Shown here: positions 63,201-64,000 of the stretch, in pieces | How positions within the stretch are numbered: the first letter of the stretch is position 1 | How the letters are laid out: the number at the start of each line of letters is the position of its first letter | Assembly: GCF_009730915.1 (NCBI RefSeq) | Contig: NC_052489.1 | Span: 26,963,916 to 27,027,915, forward strand | Length of the DNA: 64,000 bases | Direction of reading: 5' to 3' | From: Dioscorea cayenensis subsp. rotundata | Lineage: Eukaryota; Streptophyta; Magnoliopsida; Dioscoreales; Dioscoreaceae | Notes under the pieces: generated by a model | Databases searched by the model: none | What the model saw: the letters and a program-made list of their open reading frames with translations, nothing else | Told to the model about the DNA's origin: nothing | Program-made: the position numbers and the translations under genes

Positions 63201-64000
63201 CTGAAACATGTCCCAGATGGCAAAAGAAAATATATAGAGCAAATAAGTATTGCAAGGGAATTCCATATCAAAGTTCAATAAGTGAGTCTATTGATTTCAT
63301 CGACTGTTTTTTCCCCCTCAAAGTAACAGATTTGTTTAGAGGTCTGCTAGTCATCAACTTAAAATTAATTTTGAAATAAGTGATCTGTTTATATTTCTTA
63401 GCATATTACTGATTATACTATGATCTTTGTGAGAGCATTATTGTTATCAATTGTGGGTCAAGTGTTCTTCATTTAATGTGATATTTAAGCTGCAATTGCT
63501 GATATCAGTTTGCATAATTTTTGTACTTTTTATAGTCCAATGCTATATCTAATTGTTCCTTATACTTCTGTATTCTATTATTGATGATGTCTAAGACACA
63601 TCTTCTGCATTTAAATTCATGTCTTATTTGACTCAATTGATGGAGAAACCTTGTTAATATTTAGAAATCACAATTACCATGTTCTGTTTGATAGCTTTGT
63701 ACTTTTATATGTTATTACTCTGGGTGTTGTAGGCTCACACCTTGAGAACATAAATTTGACTGTCTTGTTTGTTTTGATGAATGCAGTGAGCTTGTTAATG
63801 TTTTGGATTACAATCACCATGCTCTGTTTGATATTTCTGTTTTAGAAACTTGGAAGACTTACTGATTTTTTGCTCTTCTATGCAGACGAATCTTCTACTT
63901 GTACACAAGCGAGTTAATCTGTCAGGTTTGTATATTGTTTTCACATATCTTATGATAATTACATTTGCAGATTTATTAATCATGCTCAATGCAGAGGATT
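60264..64000 (+). CDS. ABC transporter C family (MRP), ABCC1/ABCC2-like, 5' part only
   Basis: Coding exons 60264-60596, 62769-62947 and 63886-63925 are in phase, and the gene runs off the right edge. The start MGFKPLEWYCQPVENGVWAM, then AFGAYTPCGIDSLL and NYLLGLLALYCTAEPLFRLV, closely match AtABCC1/2. Exon 3 gives IVSSVIEAATWCSMLIMIGL, ETKIYILEFRWYIRF and VLSVREYYDK; exon 4 gives RIFYLYTSELICQ. This is the TMD0 region, an N-terminal bundle of about five membrane helices found in full-length MRPs. The family sits in the tonoplast and pumps glutathione conjugates, phytochelatin-metal complexes and glucuronides into the vacuole using ATP. The nucleotide-binding domains lie outside the window. 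The border of the next exon, near the window end, cannot be fixed. Intron 60597-62768 hosts a hAT-type element and a TG microsatellite. Confidence 0.93.
61726..62481. mobile_element. Non-autonomous hAT-type DNA transposon in an ABCC intron
   Basis: An insert of about 740 bp (61734-62473) is flanked by the perfect 8-bp duplication ACTGTGAG (61726-61733 and 62474-62481). Terminal inverted repeats are CAAGGTTGTCATAGGCG on the left and CATAGTTGTCAAAGAGGCG read inward from the right, with CANNG-type ends. The sub-terminal regions are rich in GGCGC/GCGCC and AGGCGCAAG motifs, which also explains the local GC peaks at 61740-61800 and 62330-62460. No transposase is present. It resembles the element in DDB1 intron 2 in size, duplication length and GC-rich sub-termini. 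Confidence 0.78.
62666..62686. repeat. TG dinucleotide microsatellite in ABCC intron
   Basis: About ten TG units roughly 80 bp before the acceptor of coding exon 3. UG-rich tracts near acceptors can affect splicing; no effect is shown here. Confidence 0.9.

Noticed and set aside
1-64000. CRISPR arrays, operons, prophage, tRNA or rRNA genes
   Set aside because: None seen; the sequence is plant nuclear DNA, and no cloverleaf or rRNA signature was recognised apart from the tRNA-like head of the SINE.

Overview
The window is nuclear DNA from a flowering plant. The genes have many short introns with GT-AG borders, the intergenic DNA is AT-rich and full of TA/GA microsatellites, and the products are plant-type (ARF, PLS-class PPR, CYP703, SKIP19-type F-box, BAG, GALT). 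I cannot fix the species from sequence alone.

Layout, left to right: (1) 0.6-4.6 kb, + strand, metallo-beta-lactamase-fold hydrolase, 9 exons. (2) 6.0-6.9 kb, + strand, small plant protein of unknown function. (3) 7.3-9.0 kb, - strand, SKIP19/FBL-type F-box protein. (4) 9.6-11.3 kb, - strand, CYP703A2-like cytochrome P450 (pollen-wall lauric acid hydroxylase family). (5) 11.9-14.0 kb, - strand, intronless PPR protein of the E class. (6) 15.3-17.5 kb, + strand, BAG1-type co-chaperone behind an ACGT-rich promoter. (7) 18.3-22.3 kb, - strand, hydroxyproline O-galactosyltransferase of the GALT2-6 type. (8) 22.3-29.1 kb, gene-poor DNA with a MITE, an AG microsatellite and a telomere-like tract. 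(9) 29.2-35.7 kb, + strand, ARF6/ARF8-type activator auxin response factor with a uORF-rich leader and a miR167 target site. (10) 35.7-44.1 kb, repeat-rich DNA: a tandem array of diverged, unrecognised repeat modules carrying a SINE and a solo LTR. (11) 44.3-55.9 kb, + strand, DDB1, 19 exons, with a non-autonomous hAT element in intron 2. (12) 55.9-59.0 kb, intergenic with a second MITE. (13) 59.0 kb to the end, + strand, 5' part of an ABCC1/ABCC2-type vacuolar ABC transporter with another hAT element in an intron.

The genes are unrelated neighbours and do not form a pathway. I found no undescribed system. The strongest signal is that three otherwise well-preserved genes (F-box, CYP703, DDB1) carry four isolated single-base gains in coding exons. 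Each shifts the frame, yet conserved protein resumes at once in the new frame. DDB1 is essential and CYP703 is needed for pollen in model plants, so residual consensus errors in the assembly are the first explanation to test, with real clonal or recent mutations second. Other items worth a look are the ARF leader uORF chain, a GC-AG intron, a frame-shifting 58-bp duplication in the small unknown gene, and transposon insertions whose empty sites are preserved in neighbouring repeat copies.
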